Of a stretch of 64,000 nt of DNA, positions 1-7,639 are shown piece by piece. Source of the DNA: Polynucleobacter asymbioticus (GTDB lineage: Bacteria > Pseudomonadota > Gammaproteobacteria > Burkholderiales > Burkholderiaceae); the NCBI RefSeq assembly GCF_018687575.1, contig NZ_CP061297.1:496001-560000 (forward strand), written 5' to 3'. Position 1 is the first letter of the stretch; each line of letters opens with the position of its first letter. A program made the translations under genes and the position numbers. The notes beneath the pieces were generated by a model that saw only the letters and a program-made list of their open reading frames with translations, had not been told where the DNA came from and ran no database searches.

Positions 1-582
1 GTCGCAGCAACTTCCGAGCCAAACCGTGTGGTGACAAACGGAATGAGCCAGTATTCTCGTAATGAGCGCAATGCTAATGCTGGCATCGTGGTTGGTATTA
101 CTCCCGAAGACTATCCAGGTGGCCCTCTAGCCGGCATTGAGTTTCAAAGGGCTTTAGAGTCCAAGGCATACGAGCTAGGCGGTTCTACCTATGAAGCCCC
201 CGGGCAATTGGTGGGTGACTTTCTTGCCGGTAAGGCCTCTACGGACTTTGGTTCCGTGATGCCGTCTTATAAACCTGGCGTTCATTTGACAGACCTTGCA
301 GATTCCTTGCCTCCTTATGCAATTGAGGCGATTCGAGAGGCGATTCCTGCTTTTGAGAAACAGATTAAAGGCTTTTCAATGAAGGACGCAGTATTGACCG
401 GCATTGAGACGCGCACATCATCTCCTTTACGAATTACTCGAGGTGCAAACTTCCAGAGTCTGAATGTCAAAGGTCTTTACCCTGCGGGTGAGGGTGCTGG
501 TTATGCGGGAGGTATCTTGTCGGCTGGGGTGGATGGAATTAAGGTGGCTGAAGCAGTCGCGCTCGACTACCTTTCTAAATAA
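1..582 (+). CDS. FAD-dependent dehydrogenase, C-terminal part (5' end outside window)
   Basis: The frame is open from the first base, so this is the last 193 codons of a gene that begins upstream. The stretch VVTNGMSQYSRNERNANAG near the left edge, and the C-terminal GEGAGYAGGILSAGVDGI, resemble the end of the uncharacterised FAD-dependent dehydrogenases of the COG2509 type, where the Gly-rich C-terminal motif closes the FAD site. The Rossmann N-terminus is not visible, so substrate and full length cannot be judged. It lies 19 bases before hemN on the same strand and may be cotranscribed with it. A GTG at 28 is an internal codon, not the start. Confidence 0.7.
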   Translation, partial: VAATSEPNRVVTNGMSQYSRNERNANAGIVVGITPEDYPGGPLAGIEFQRALESKAYELGGSTYEAPGQLVGDFLAGKASTDFGSVMPSYKPGVHLTDLADSLPPYAIEAIREAIPAFEKQIKGFSMKDAVLTGIETRTSSPLRITRGANFQSLNVKGLYPAGEGAGYAGGILSAGVDGIKVAEAVALDYLSK

Positions 583-601
583 TTTCATAAGCTGATTTCT
601 G

Positions 602-2017
602 ATGAGCTCTGTAGCGCCTGATTTAATTCTCAATGAAAAAGAAGTGCTTTTTCATCCAGGGCTATTGAAGAAGTTTGATATCAATGGTCCGCGCTACACC
701 TCTTACCCCAGTGCCGATCGCTTTCATAATCAATTTCGTGAAGTTGATTATTTCGGAGCATTGCAACGCGTAGCCAAGATTAATGAGCCGCTATCACTGT
801 ATTTCCATTTACCGTTCTGCCCCAACATTTGTTATTACTGTGGTTGCAACAAAATCATTACTAAAGACCATGGTCGAAGTGCTAAGTACATCAAGTATTT
901 GGCTAAAGAGATGGCGATGGTTTGTGCTGCCATGGGTGCCCAGAAAAAAATTCCAGTGACCCAGTTGCATTGGGGTGGTGGAACACCTACATTTTTGTCT
1001 CACGAAGAGATGGTTGAGTTGATGCAGCACACTCGCCAGCATTTTGATCTTCTTCCTGGCGGCGAATATTCAATTGAGATTGATCCACGACGAGTAGTGG
1101 AGGCTGATATTGCCTTGTTGGCTGACTTGGGCTTCAACCGAATCAGTCTTGGGGTTCAAGACTTCAACCTCGAAGTGCAGCAAGCAGTGCATCGCATTCA
1201 GACTATTGAAGAGACTCAGGCGGTGATGGATTGGTCGAGAAAGTATGGATTTAAATCCAGAAGCGTTGATCTGATTTATGGCTTGCCAAAGCAGACTCCA
1301 GAAACCTTTAAAGAAACCGTGGAAGCGGTTCTGAAGATGTGCCCAGATCGATTATCGGTTTACAACTATGCTCATTTGCCACATATCTTTAAGCCTCAAC
1401 GTAGAATAGCTGAGGCGGATTTACCAGGGGCTGCAGATAAGCTAGATATTTTGTCGAATACCATAGATAGGCTAGGCGAAGCAGGTTATGTGTTTATTGG
1501 TATGGATCACTTTGCTAAGCCTGATGATGAATTAGCAGTTGCTCAGAAAGAGGGTAAGCTCCATCGCAATTTCCAAGGTTATTCAACGCAAGCGGAATGT
1601 GATCTCTTGGCGTTTGGCATCTCCTCTATTGGTAAGGTGGACGATTGCTACTCACAAAATGTCCGCACTCTAGATGAGTACTACTCAGCAATCGATGATG
1701 CCCATCTCCCCACACTCCGAGGCCTTCGATTAGACAAAGATGATTTACTGCGCCGTGAATTAATCGGTGAGTTAATGTGCCAATTTTCACTGGACACGGA
1801 TTTATTTGCTAAGTCCCATCAAATCGACTTCTCAAGTTACTTTAAGACGGAGATTGCGGAGTTAAAGCATTTGGAAGAGGCGGGTCTGCTTGAGTGGCAG
1901 GGCGCTAAGATGGTCGTGCCTATCAAAGGCCGGCTCCTAGCTCGGCGTGTAGCTATGACCTTTGATCGTCATCTAAGGGAATCTCAGGCTGTGGGCAGGT
2001 ATTCCAAAGTGCTTTAA
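602..2017 (+). CDS. hemN: Oxygen-independent coproporphyrinogen III oxidase
   Basis: Radical-SAM enzyme of 471 residues that oxidatively decarboxylates coproporphyrinogen III to protoporphyrinogen IX during anaerobic or microaerobic heme synthesis in the cytoplasm. The cluster motif C73-x3-C77-x2-C80-x-C82 is the HemN pattern, followed by the GGGTPTFL glycine motif of the SAM site and IEIDPR. The length and the C-terminal HemN domain fit true HemN rather than the shorter HemW paralogue, which lacks the fourth cysteine. The ATG at 602 is preceded only by a weak purine stretch. It follows the FAD-dehydrogenase fragment closely. FNR-type boxes lie downstream, before the next gene, not in front of hemN. 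Confidence 0.93.
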   Translation: MSSVAPDLILNEKEVLFHPGLLKKFDINGPRYTSYPSADRFHNQFREVDYFGALQRVAKINEPLSLYFHLPFCPNICYYCGCNKIITKDHGRSAKYIKYLAKEMAMVCAAMGAQKKIPVTQLHWGGGTPTFLSHEEMVELMQHTRQHFDLLPGGEYSIEIDPRRVVEADIALLADLGFNRISLGVQDFNLEVQQAVHRIQTIEETQAVMDWSRKYGFKSRSVDLIYGLPKQTPETFKETVEAVLKMCPDRLSVYNYAHLPHIFKPQRRIAEADLPGAADKLDILSNTIDRLGEAGYVFIGMDHFAKPDDELAVAQKEGKLHRNFQGYSTQAECDLLAFGISSIGKVDDCYSQNVRTLDEYYSAIDDAHLPTLRGLRLDKDDLLRRELIGELMCQFSLDTDLFAKSHQIDFSSYFKTEIAELKHLEEAGLLEWQGAKMVVPIKGRLLARRVAMTFDRHLRESQAVGRYSKVL

Positions 2018-2045
2018 GCGAAATTAAGTGAGAACTCGTGCTCAT

Positions 2046-2059
2046 TTGACTTAGATCAA
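2046..2059. promoter_or_regulatory. FNR/ANR-like box 1 upstream of ompW-like gene
   Basis: TTGAC-TTAG-ATCAA matches the FNR consensus TTGAT-N4-ATCAA in 9 of 10 defined positions. It lies in the 178-base gap between hemN and the porin gene, about 72 bases upstream of a second, perfect box. A TTTAAA at 2082-2087 sits where a -10 would fall if this were a class II site. Function is inferred from the match alone. Confidence 0.55.
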
Positions 2060-2117
2060 AAATTCAGCAAAACAGTGTTGCTTTAAAACCCATAAAAAAT
2101 TTCTGCAGCCTCTGTAT

Positions 2118-2131
2118 TTGATTTGCATCAA
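2118..2131. promoter_or_regulatory. Perfect FNR/ANR box 2 upstream of ompW-like gene
   Basis: TTGAT-TTGC-ATCAA is an exact FNR consensus palindrome. Its centre is at 2124.5. A class II start 41.5 bases downstream would fall near 2166, and GAAAAT at 2154-2159 is a fair -10. The translation start at 2196 then gives a leader of about 30 bases. FNR control of ompW is known in enteric bacteria, which supports the reading. Confidence 0.7.
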
Positions 2132-2195
2132 ATTACAACACCATCATCAATTTGAAAATAGTCTCATCAAATTGATAACGGAAAAGGGGTACATC

Positions 2196-2825
2196 ATGCG
2201 CTTCAAAACTCTAGTAGCAGCCATCGCAGCATTAGCTTCATTGACTCCAATCGTAGCTCATGCCCAAGCGGCAGAAGAAAATCCATGGATGATTCGCGTA
2301 CGTGCTGTTGATTTACTTTGGAATAACGGCCAGACTGGTCTAGCTCAGACTGCAAATATCAAAGCTAAAGATCAATGGATACCTGAGTTTGATGTTTCAT
2401 ACTTCTTTACAAAAAATATCGCTGCTGAACTCGTCTTAACTTGGCCTCAACAAGTCAACATTACTGCTGGTGGGGCAAATGTAGGTAAAGTTTCCGCATT
2501 GCCACCATCCTTATTAGCTCAATACCACTTTACAGATTTAGGCGCATTTAAGCCTTATATTGGTGCTGGTGTTAACTACACTATTTTCGGTAACCGTCAA
2601 AATTTCTATGGCGCTGGCGCTGGCTTGCAAATTGAACCATCTAGCGTTGGCTTCGTCGGCCAAATCGGTGCTGATTACATGTTTACGAAAAATTGGGGTC
2701 TTAACGTGGATGTGAAATACGCAACAATGGCTACAAATGTTCAGGCGGTTGCTGGTGGTGCAAACCTTGGCAAGCTGACTTTGAATCCATGGATGCCAGC
2801 TGTCGGTGTTACTTATAAGTTCTAA
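2196..2825 (+). CDS. ompW: OmpW-family outer membrane protein
   Basis: Predicted eight-stranded outer-membrane barrel of 209 residues. It has a signal peptide (about 1-24, ending AHAQA), alternating beta strands, the GAFKPYIGAGVNYT region typical of OmpW, and a C-terminal aromatic residue (YKF) for BAM recognition. OmpW proteins form narrow hydrophobic channels. The start at 2196 is chosen because it is preceded by AAAAGGGG and begins the signal peptide; the earlier in-frame TTG at 2118 lies inside an FNR box and would destroy the signal peptide. Two FNR boxes upstream suggest induction at low oxygen. A terminator follows at once. Confidence 0.85.
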   Translation: MRFKTLVAAIAALASLTPIVAHAQAAEENPWMIRVRAVDLLWNNGQTGLAQTANIKAKDQWIPEFDVSYFFTKNIAAELVLTWPQQVNITAGGANVGKVSALPPSLLAQYHFTDLGAFKPYIGAGVNYTIFGNRQNFYGAGAGLQIEPSSVGFVGQIGADYMFTKNWGLNVDVKYATMATNVQAVAGGANLGKLTLNPWMPAVGVTYKF

Positions 2826-2848
2826 GAATTCGGTTCTTAGCTCTTGAG

Positions 2849-2877
2849 ATAGGGTCCCCCAGGGACTCTATTTTTTT
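2849..2877 (+). terminator. Intrinsic terminator after ompW-like gene
   Basis: ATAGGGTCCC (2849-2858), loop CCA, GGGACTCTAT (2862-2871) with one G-T pair, then a run of seven T (2871-2877). It sits 24 bases after the ompW stop. Confidence 0.85.
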
Positions 2878-2886
2878 GCCTATTGT

Positions 2887-3483
2887 TTATTGGGTCAGAT
2901 GATTAATTAACTTTTCAAACTTGGCTTCGTCAAAATGGAGATTATCAAAGCGCTGTATTGCCGAATGTTCTGGTGGCTCTAATCTCCGTTTGGCATATTG
3001 ATCCCAATTCTTGAGTTTATATTCGTCTCTTGGATCAGCTCGCTTTTCCATGCGACGCTTCGCCTCATTTTCATCTAGATCAATCCAGGCGATTCTGATA
3101 CTCGATACGCTGGGTACTCCCAACTCTTCTGGATTAAACATTCGACCAGTTTGGATTTCTCTAGAAAATGGCCCCACCAAGATCACGTTAACTCCAAGCT
3201 GCAAGTTTTCTCTCGCAATCGCAATTAGCCCGGCATATTCCCAATCTCTCAGATTCTGGAGGTAGAAGGGGCTATCTCGATCATTGGGATTGTTAGTGGT
3301 GAGTTCCATGACATGGGCGCTGTAAGCGCCATATACGGTATCTTTATCTAGAAAGAAAAAGCTTTCCCCAGTTTTTTCAACAATCAGGGGCAAGGCTTTT
3401 TTGGCTAAAGTGGTTTTGCCGGTGCCTGCATGACCAGCAAAGAGGATTAGGCGAGGAGCGGCAGGACTGAGCTTACAGGTCAT
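2887..3483 (-). CDS. P-loop ATPase/kinase-like protein (AAA_33 type)
   Basis: Cytoplasmic protein of 198 residues with a Walker A motif GHAGTGKTT at residues 17-25, close to the N-terminus, and a lid-like basic region (KRRMEKRADPRDE) near residues 140-155. This arrangement is that of the small P-loop kinases grouped as AAA_33, related to zeta-toxin and nucleotide or antibiotic kinases. No substrate can be named. It is transcribed alone, convergent with the OmpW-like gene and divergent from uup. No antitoxin-like partner lies beside it, which argues against a zeta toxin. Confidence 0.7.
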   Translation of the reverse strand: MTCKLSPAAPRLILFAGHAGTGKTTLAKKALPLIVEKTGESFFFLDKDTVYGAYSAHVMELTTNNPNDRDSPFYLQNLRDWEYAGLIAIARENLQLGVNVILVGPFSREIQTGRMFNPEELGVPSVSSIRIAWIDLDENEAKRRMEKRADPRDEYKLKNWDQYAKRRLEPPEHSAIQRFDNLHFDEAKFEKLINHLTQ

Positions 3484-3584
3484 TTATCTCTTTATTTGAG
3501 GGTATTGCTTCAGTAAATTCTACTTCTCAATCCCATGTTTACTGGAAATATCACTACTTTGGGTGAAGTGACGATAATGTCGCC

Positions 3585-5504
3585 ATGGCTTTAATCGTAC
3601 TCACTGATGCAAAACTGGCTTTTGGCCACGTTGACCTCCTCGCAAATACTGCTTTCTCATTGGAATCTGGGGAGCGTGTTGGCTTAATTGGCCGCAATGG
3701 CACTGGCAAATCTTCTTTATTGAAGATCTTGGCTGGCATAGAAAAAATGGATGATGGTTTGCTGCAATATCAGCAAGGCCTCAGAATTGCCTATGTTCCA
3801 CAAGAGCCCATATTTGAGGCTGAGGAGACCGTCTTTGATGCAGTCTCCAAAGGGGTAGCTCAAGCTAAGGCTCTGCGTGAGGAGTATGAAGCTCTCAGTG
3901 TTGGAGATTGGGATGATGCGGCTCACCATCGCTTGGATGAGGTGCAATCCCAATTAGAGGCCCTCAGTGGTTGGAACTGGGAGCAACGTGTTCATGAAAC
4001 ACTCGATCGCCTCCATTTAGAAGCTGAGGTCAAGATTAATACCTTATCGGGTGGAACGAAGAAGCGCGTTGCTTTAGCTCGCGCTCTAGTGGAGATGCCG
4101 GATGTGTTGCTATTGGATGAGCCTACCAACCATTTGGATTTAGATTCGATTTCTTGGTTAGAGGATTTGCTCAAAGAGTACAAGGGTTCCGTTATTCTGA
4201 TTACCCATGATCGTGCTTTCTTGGATAACGTCTGCACGCAAATTGTGGAGCTTGATCGCGGCATCTTACGCACCTACCCAGGAAATTTCTCGGCGTATGA
4301 GGTATTAAAAGATCAGGAAATGAATTCAGAGTCTCTGGCCAATGCACGTGCGGACAAATTACTTGCACAAGAAGAGGTTTGGATTCGTAAAGGGGTTGAG
4401 GCTAGACGTACTCGCAGCGTTGCTCGTATTGCTCGTTTAGAGGCTCTACGTACCAGTCGTTCGCAAAGGCGTGATGCTGTTGGCCAAGTGAAGCTCGCAG
4501 TTTCAGCAGGCGATAGGAGCGGTAAGATTGTTGCGGATCTGCAAAATGTTTCTAAGTCTTACGATCGCCCGATCGTGCAAGATTTCACGGCAACAATTTT
4601 GCGTGGCGATAAAGTGGGGCTGCTTGGTCCTAACGGCGCCGGCAAGACGACTCTTTTGAAGTTAATTCTTGGAACGATTGCGCCAGACTCTGGAACGGCA
4701 ACAATGGGTACCCGTATTGAGGTAGCCTATTTTGACCAGATGCGCGAAGGCCTTGATCTCAACGCGTCGCTCGAGGATTACATCAGTCCCGGTAGCGAGT
4801 GGATCGAAATTAATGGCAACAAAAAGCACGTGAAGAGTTATCTGAGTGATTTCTTATTCGCACCAGAGCGTACTAATTCACCAGTCAGCACTTTATCTGG
4901 TGGGGAGCGTAACCGCCTATTATTGGCGCGCTTATTTGCCCGCCCTGCAAACGTCTTGGTTTTAGATGAGCCAACCAATGACTTGGACATCGATACTCTA
5001 GATTTGCTTGAGCAGCTACTTCAAGACTATAAGGGTACTGTGTTCTTGGTTAGTCATGATCGCTACTTCTTAGATAACGTCGTAACCAGCATTATTGCGA
5101 ACGAGGGCGATGGCTTCTGGCGCGAGTATGAAGGTGGTTACGAGGACTGGAAGATTCAGAAAGCACGCTCAGATAAGATCCGCGCAGCTAATGGCGGCGC
5201 TAAGGCTGAGACAAAACAAGAAGTAAAAATTGAGCCTAAAGTTGAATCCAAGCCCGTGGTTGTAAAAAGCAGTGTGCAAAAGCTAAACGGCAAAGAGCGT
5301 CAGGAGCTAGAGGCATTGCCTTTGCAGATTGAAACTTTAGAAACAGAGCAAGCAGATATTGGTATTGCGATGAGTAATCCTGATCTCTATAAGAATGAGC
5401 CTGAATTAGCAGCGAGCATGCAAGCACGCTTATCAGAAATCACTGCCGATTTAGATATCAAATTACAGCGCTGGGAATTACTTTTAAGTCGCTCTGAATC
5501 TTAA
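3585..5504 (+). CDS. uup: ABC-F ATPase Uup
   Basis: Soluble tandem ABC ATPase of 639 residues without membrane segments. Walker A motifs are GRNGTGKS (36-43) and GPNGAGKT (348-355), with signatures LSGGTKKR and LSGGERNR and Walker B LLLDEPTNHLD and LVLDEPTNDLD. The linker carries the Uup-type EEVWIRKGVEARRTRS stretch, and the last 110 residues form a Lys/Glu-rich region and coiled coil typical of Uup. Family members act on the ribosome or on branched DNA intermediates; E. coli Uup limits tandem-repeat deletion and helps ribosome assembly. It appears monocistronic, divergent from the P-loop gene and convergent with the esterase. Confidence 0.85.
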   Translation: MALIVLTDAKLAFGHVDLLANTAFSLESGERVGLIGRNGTGKSSLLKILAGIEKMDDGLLQYQQGLRIAYVPQEPIFEAEETVFDAVSKGVAQAKALREEYEALSVGDWDDAAHHRLDEVQSQLEALSGWNWEQRVHETLDRLHLEAEVKINTLSGGTKKRVALARALVEMPDVLLLDEPTNHLDLDSISWLEDLLKEYKGSVILITHDRAFLDNVCTQIVELDRGILRTYPGNFSAYEVLKDQEMNSESLANARADKLLAQEEVWIRKGVEARRTRSVARIARLEALRTSRSQRRDAVGQVKLAVSAGDRSGKIVADLQNVSKSYDRPIVQDFTATILRGDKVGLLGPNGAGKTTLLKLILGTIAPDSGTATMGTRIEVAYFDQMREGLDLNASLEDYISPGSEWIEINGNKKHVKSYLSDFLFAPERTNSPVSTLSGGERNRLLLARLFARPANVLVLDEPTNDLDIDTLDLLEQLLQDYKGTVFLVSHDRYFLDNVVTSIIANEGDGFWREYEGGYEDWKIQKARSDKIRAANGGAKAETKQEVKIEPKVESKPVVVKSSVQKLNGKERQELEALPLQIETLETEQADIGIAMSNPDLYKNEPELAASMQARLSEITADLDIKLQRWELLLSRSES

Positions 5505-5524
5505 GTTCATTTAACTTGCTTGGT

Positions 5525-6196
5525 TTATGGCTTGCTCAGTACCATAGTTAAAAACCTGGAAATATCTACTAGCTCATCTGGATGAAGAGAGTGTTCCATT
5601 GGATAGGTATTCCAATCTACCTGATAACCTAATTTTTCCAAGGTTTCGGCCGAAGCTTCTGCGCGCTCTGGAGTGATTACAGCATCCCAAACACCATGTG
5701 CCATCAATATCGGGGTCTTGCTATTGGCTTCACTTCTCTCGAGTGCCAGTGAATTTGCAAGCGGTAGGTAGCCTGACAGTGCCATGATGCCAGCCAATTG
5801 ATGTGGAAAGCGAAGGCCGACCTGCAAAGACATGGCGCAGCCCTGTGAGAAGCCAGCCAAAACAATCTTTTCATAGGCAATGCCGCGACTTGCCTCTCGT
5901 TCAATTAACTCAGAGATTGCTAGCGCTGATTTATGAATGCCAGCCAAATCTTCGCGGGCATTGATCGCCCTCTCAGTAATGTCATACCAGGCTGGCATGA
6001 CATAGCCACCATTAACTGTGACAGGTATAGAGGGTGCACTTGGAAAAACAAACCGAATGGTAGGGCATTTAGAGAGATTGAGTTGCGGAATGATGGGAAC
6101 AAAGTCATTACCATCAGCACCGAGTCCATGAAGCCAAATTACAGAGGCGCTCGGGTTGGGGGCGGTTTCAATTTCAATGCAGGGCAATGTGCTCAT
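5525..6196 (-). CDS. Carboxylesterase/phospholipase (COG0400 family)
   Basis: Alpha/beta hydrolase of 223 residues. The nucleophile is S117 in GFSQG, with D171 (GVWDAVI) and H202 (EHSLHP) completing the triad, and an oxyanion HGLGADG near residue 23. This is the small carboxylesterase/acyl-protein thioesterase family, acting on short acyl esters in the cytoplasm. There is no signal peptide. It lies 7 bases downstream of cbpM on the same strand and probably shares its transcript, although a functional link is not evident. Confidence 0.85.
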   Translation of the reverse strand: MSTLPCIEIETAPNPSASVIWLHGLGADGNDFVPIIPQLNLSKCPTIRFVFPSAPSIPVTVNGGYVMPAWYDITERAINAREDLAGIHKSALAISELIEREASRGIAYEKIVLAGFSQGCAMSLQVGLRFPHQLAGIMALSGYLPLANSLALERSEANSKTPILMAHGVWDAVITPERAEASAETLEKLGYQVDWNTYPMEHSLHPDELVDISRFLTMVLSKP

Positions 6197-6203
6197 TGAT
6201 GTT

Positions 6204-6530
6204 TCATCCTAGATTCTGGCGAAGTAGTTGGTTTCGCAGGCGACTAATTTCTTCCAAAAGATCGAGTGCTAAAGCAACACCAGGGGTATTGAGTTCAAGA
6301 TCATGAGTCAAATGAGCAGCAGTCTTCGCGCGCTTAAGAGACTCTCCACTAAAGCGCCAGTCTTCCGGACTTGATCCAGCGGGACTGAGAACGCCCTCCG
6401 ATACCCAAGACATGATCAGCTCTTCTGGTGCGCGTGTAGCTTGTGAAATTTCCACGATGCTCATGTGCACCTCTTCTTCAACAACGCTACCTTCAATCCA
6501 GGTGATTTGTGTTTGTGTCATGTTCATCAT
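6204..6530 (-). CDS. cbpM: Chaperone modulator CbpM
   Basis: Small MerR-like helix-turn-helix protein of 108 residues (IVEISQATRAPEELIMSWVSEG) with a C-terminal helix EEISRLRNQLLRQNLG. In E. coli CbpM binds the J-domain of CbpA and blocks its co-chaperone and DNA-binding activities. Its start ATG at 6530 overlaps the cbpA stop by the ATGA arrangement, so translation is probably coupled. The tight linkage to cbpA supports the assignment, although the sequence family itself is poorly conserved. Confidence 0.85.
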   Translation of the reverse strand: MMNMTQTQITWIEGSVVEEEVHMSIVEISQATRAPEELIMSWVSEGVLSPAGSSPEDWRFSGESLKRAKTAAHLTHDLELNTPGVALALDLLEEISRLRNQLLRQNLG

Positions 6531-7507
6531 CCCTTCAGGTGGGTTCTGGGGTTGAAATCAAAAGCTTTCTCTAGTGTTTGATAGGCTTCTTTTTGCGCAT
6601 CCGTTTCAGCATTCGGCAGAACAATATTAGGTACTACATATAAATCACCAGCCTCTTTGCTTGGGATGCCTTTTTCTTTGAGTCGCATCTTGCGGCCAGT
6701 AGCTGTACCTGCGGGAATCTTTAGCTCCAAAGTGGAGCCTGTGGGAGTGGGGATATTCACGGTTGTTCCGAGTGCGGCTTCCCATGGTGCCAGTGGCAAA
6801 TCAAGATATACATCTTTGCCATCCACGCGATAAATGGGGTTTGGATGGAAATCAATCTCAAGGTAGAGATCGCCGGCACCGCCCGTACCCATGCCTGGAC
6901 CGCCTTGCCCAGCTAAGCGTAAGTTTTGCCCAGCTTTGATGCCTTTAGGAATGCTGACATCAAGTTTGCGTTCTTGGGTACTGACATGACCACTGGCATC
7001 TTGCGTAGGCATATGCAGAGCAATGGTGCGTTTTGCGCCGTTATAGGCATCAGCAAGGTCAATCAATATTTTTGCGTGATGATCTTGGCCTTTAAAGTTC
7101 ATGCCTTGACGGGGGTTCCCGCCTCGACCGCCTTGAGTGTGGCGACCCCTGCCAAAAAGAGATTCAAAGAATTCACTCTGATCACCTTCATAGCCACCAC
7201 CAAATCCACTAGTACCGCCTCCAAAGTTACCGTCGGAATATTCAAATCCCTCATTCCAGTTTGGTGGTGGGGTGAAATCTTGACCATTTTTCCAATTGGC
7301 GCCCATGCGATCGTATGCAGCACGCTTCTCAGTATCTTTCAGTACCGAGTAGGCTTCACCGACAGCTTTAAATTGTTCTTCTGCGCCAGCTTCTTTATTG
7401 ACGTCTGGATGATATTTGCGGGCTAGCTTGCGGTAAGCCGCCTTGATCTCTGCCTCGGTAGCACTGCGTGCTACTCCGAGTGTTTCATAGTAGTCCCTGA
7501 ATTTCAT
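6527..7507 (-). CDS. cbpA: Curved DNA-binding J-domain co-chaperone CbpA
   Basis: DnaJ-class protein of 326 residues. It has an N-terminal J domain with H33-P34-D35, a Gly/Phe-rich linker (about 80-130), and two C-terminal beta domains typical of CbpA. There is no zinc-finger cysteine cluster, which separates it from DnaJ. It stimulates DnaK ATPase and binds curved DNA. CbpM follows directly with a four-base overlap, the usual cbpA-cbpM order. The upstream gap (7508-7592) must hold the promoter; I could not pick out a convincing sigma-32 site. Confidence 0.92.
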   Translation of the reverse strand: MKFRDYYETLGVARSATEAEIKAAYRKLARKYHPDVNKEAGAEEQFKAVGEAYSVLKDTEKRAAYDRMGANWKNGQDFTPPPNWNEGFEYSDGNFGGGTSGFGGGYEGDQSEFFESLFGRGRHTQGGRGGNPRQGMNFKGQDHHAKILIDLADAYNGAKRTIALHMPTQDASGHVSTQERKLDVSIPKGIKAGQNLRLAGQGGPGMGTGGAGDLYLEIDFHPNPIYRVDGKDVYLDLPLAPWEAALGTTVNIPTPTGSTLELKIPAGTATGRKMRLKEKGIPSKEAGDLYVVPNIVLPNAETDAQKEAYQTLEKAFDFNPRTHLKG

Positions 7508-7581
7508 AATCCTAATGAAGTCCCGATTAAGTCAATAAGCTTCATTCTACAATCCTCAGCACTCTTTTTTGCCTAGTTTTG

Positions 7582-7611
7582 AGTAAAGAAAAAGCGGGCA
7601 TCAAGCCCGCT
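7582..7611 (-). terminator. Intrinsic terminator after the UxaA-like gene
   Basis: Read on the minus strand: AGCGGGC, loop TTGAT, GCCCGCT (7593-7611), followed by TTTTTCTTT. It lies about 29 bases beyond the stop of the altronate/galactarate dehydratase homologue and separates that gene from cbpA. Confidence 0.85.
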
Positions 7612-7639
7612 GAGGATCGCCTGAGGTCTGATACTGGGC

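Noticed and set aside
2143..2177. Third FNR-like element (ATCAA/TTGAT near 2167)
   Set aside because: The half-sites are in reverse order and overlap, so they do not form TTGAT-N4-ATCAA.
2118..2195. Longer OmpW start at a TTG
   Set aside because: The TTG is inside a perfect FNR box and the extension would bury the signal peptide; ATG 2196 has a ribosome site.
2887..3483. Zeta-toxin identity for the P-loop protein
   Set aside because: No epsilon-like antitoxin beside it and no peptidoglycan-precursor kinase motif that I can see.
6926..7426. 166-codon open frame opposite cbpA
   Set aside because: Antisense to a well-supported DnaJ-family gene, with no family resemblance.
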